From Gilliamella apis (GTDB lineage Bacteria > Pseudomonadota > Gammaproteobacteria > Enterobacterales > Orbaceae), in assembly GCF_002142155.1 (NCBI RefSeq), contig NZ_NASD01000006.1:1-64000 (forward strand): 64,000 nucleotides of DNA, given 5' to 3'. The notes under the pieces were generated by a model. That model searched no databases, had not been told where the DNA came from, and saw nothing but the letters and a program-made list of their open reading frames with translations. A program made the position numbers and the translations under genes. Position 1 is the first letter of the stretch. Every line of letters starts with the position of its first letter. Shown piece by piece: positions 63,262-64,000 of this stretch.

Positions 63262-63981
63262 CTAATTTTGCAACAAATCATCATTTTGATCTACAACAAA
63301 TAGATATCCTTTTGAACGCAATGTTTTAATCCATGGTAAGCCATCACTTCGAGGTGGAAGTTTTTTCCGTAAATTAGAAACATGAACGTCAATTGAACGT
63401 GCTAATGGGATAAATTCTTTCCCTAACACTGTCTCACTAAGAGTATCTCTTGAAATAGTCATCCCTTTATTTTCAAGTAATTTAAGTAATACTTGAAATT
63501 CTGTGCCAGTTAATTCGATGTATTTATCATCAAAATAAACAGATTGCTGTTTGGTATTTACCACAAGTTTATCAATAATATATTGTAATGGTTTTTCACT
63601 ACTTTCATTACCGGCAGTATCCCATTTAGCCCTACGCAATAAAGCGTTAATTCGAGCAATTAATTCTCGATCATTGAAAGGTTTAAGAATATAATCATCA
63701 GCGCCAAGTTCAAGACCATTGATTTTATCGAGTTCGCTATCTTTAGCTGTTAAGAAAATAACAGGAACGGTGAATTCACTTCTTAGTGAAGACAAGACAC
63801 TTAATCCATTCATTTCTGGCATCATAATATCAAGTAAAACCAGATCGATGGAATCATCAAACTTTTCTAACGCTTCAATACCATTATTTGCAACTTCGAC
63901 TGTGAACCCTTCCAATTCTAATAATTCACATAATAACGACGCAATTTCTAGATCATCATCAACTACAAGTAATTTGCTCAT
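63262..63981 (-). CDS. cpxR: Envelope stress response regulator CpxR
   Basis: An OmpR-type regulator of 239 residues (E. coli 232). The receiver has the acidic pocket VVDDDLE, phospho-acceptor Asp51 in LVLLDIMMPEMNG, Thr in FLTAKDSELDKINGLELGADDY and Lys in ILKPFNDRELIARINALLRRAKW. The winged-helix effector domain (about 140-235) has ELTGTEFQVLL and SIDVHVSNLRKKLPPRSDG with LRSKGYLFVV. ATG at 63981 with GAGGAT upstream is chosen. The promoter lies beyond the window. Confidence 0.97.
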   Translation of the reverse strand: MSKLLVVDDDLEIASLLCELLELEGFTVEVANNGIEALEKFDDSIDLVLLDIMMPEMNGLSVLSSLRSEFTVPVIFLTAKDSELDKINGLELGADDYILKPFNDRELIARINALLRRAKWDTAGNESSEKPLQYIIDKLVVNTKQQSVYFDDKYIELTGTEFQVLLKLLENKGMTISRDTLSETVLGKEFIPLARSIDVHVSNLRKKLPPRSDGLPWIKTLRSKGYLFVVDQNDDLLQN

Positions 63982-64000
63982 TATAATCCTCAATAAGTAA

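Overview
The window is a 64 kb piece of an AT-rich gammaproteobacterial chromosome. Most proteins can be recognised as orthologues of Escherichia coli proteins (CpxA, PitA, YfeH, ThrA, EF-P, GatY, LpxC and others). The strong AT bias, the gene order and the family make-up would fit the Orbales (Gilliamella, Frischella or Orbus type insect-gut bacteria), but that placement is inference from memory and no 16S gene is present to settle it. I see no prophage, insertion sequence, CRISPR array, tRNA or rRNA. This is core genome with a few accessory islands.

Layout. 1-1.95 kb: three consecutive small lipoproteins (CsgG-like, DUF4810-like, GNA1162/DUF799-like) behind an extended -10 promoter and a perfect Fur-box palindrome. 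2.4-7.4 kb: a dicarboxylate cassette with a 2-hydroxycarboxylate transporter, a short malic enzyme and a CitA/DcuS-type two-component system. 7.4-26.1 kb: yfbR, then the complete division and cell wall (dcw) cluster on the minus strand, mraZ-rsmH-ftsL-ftsI-murE-murF-mraY-murD-ftsW-murG-murC-ddlB-ftsQ-ftsA-ftsZ-lpxC, with three MraZ boxes in front of mraZ. 26.4-31.7 kb: zwf-pgl, rplY, yeaD and hemW. 31.7-37.5 kb: an accessory PTS island (PfkB kinase, DeoR-type regulator, and a divergent GatY-type aldolase, second PfkB kinase, EIIBC and EIIA), read here as a tagatose-type ketohexose pathway under CRP control. 37.7-39.8 kb: an orphan gene, ribD and nrdR. 39.9-45.0 kb: the thrABC operon with an unannotated leader peptide and attenuator (thrL). 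45.0-49.5 kb: an orphan gene, ydfG, uspA, pitA and yfeH. 49.5-53.6 kb: the macromolecular synthesis operon rpsU-dnaG-rpoD. 53.7-56.9 kb: hemB (magnesium-type metal site), an orphan lipoprotein and nudC. 56.9-59.4 kb: rpmH-rnpA-yidD-yidC, without dnaA next to it. 59.5-61.2 kb: divergent epmB and efp. 61.4-64 kb: trmL and cpxAR.

How the genes work together. The cell-wall block supplies lipid II (MurC-G, MraY, Ddl), the septal synthase pair FtsW-FtsI and the FtsZ/A/Q/L divisome, with LpxC supplying the first committed lipid A step. The malate cassette would import a C4/C6 hydroxyacid and decarboxylate malate to pyruvate. The PTS island would import a ketohexose as its 1-phosphate, phosphorylate it to the bisphosphate and split it to triose phosphates. 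zwf-pgl feed the oxidative pentose phosphate pathway. EpmB is the lysine aminomutase of the EF-P modification pathway and is divergent from its target efp.

The least expected items are: the thr leader peptide with a run of four Met codons; the Fur palindrome before the lipoprotein trio; the two-kinase tagatose-like island with a stand-alone EIIA and no GatZ; a possible 30-codon membrane micro-ORF after trmL; and three proteins I cannot assign. I did not find a clear new defence or mobile system.
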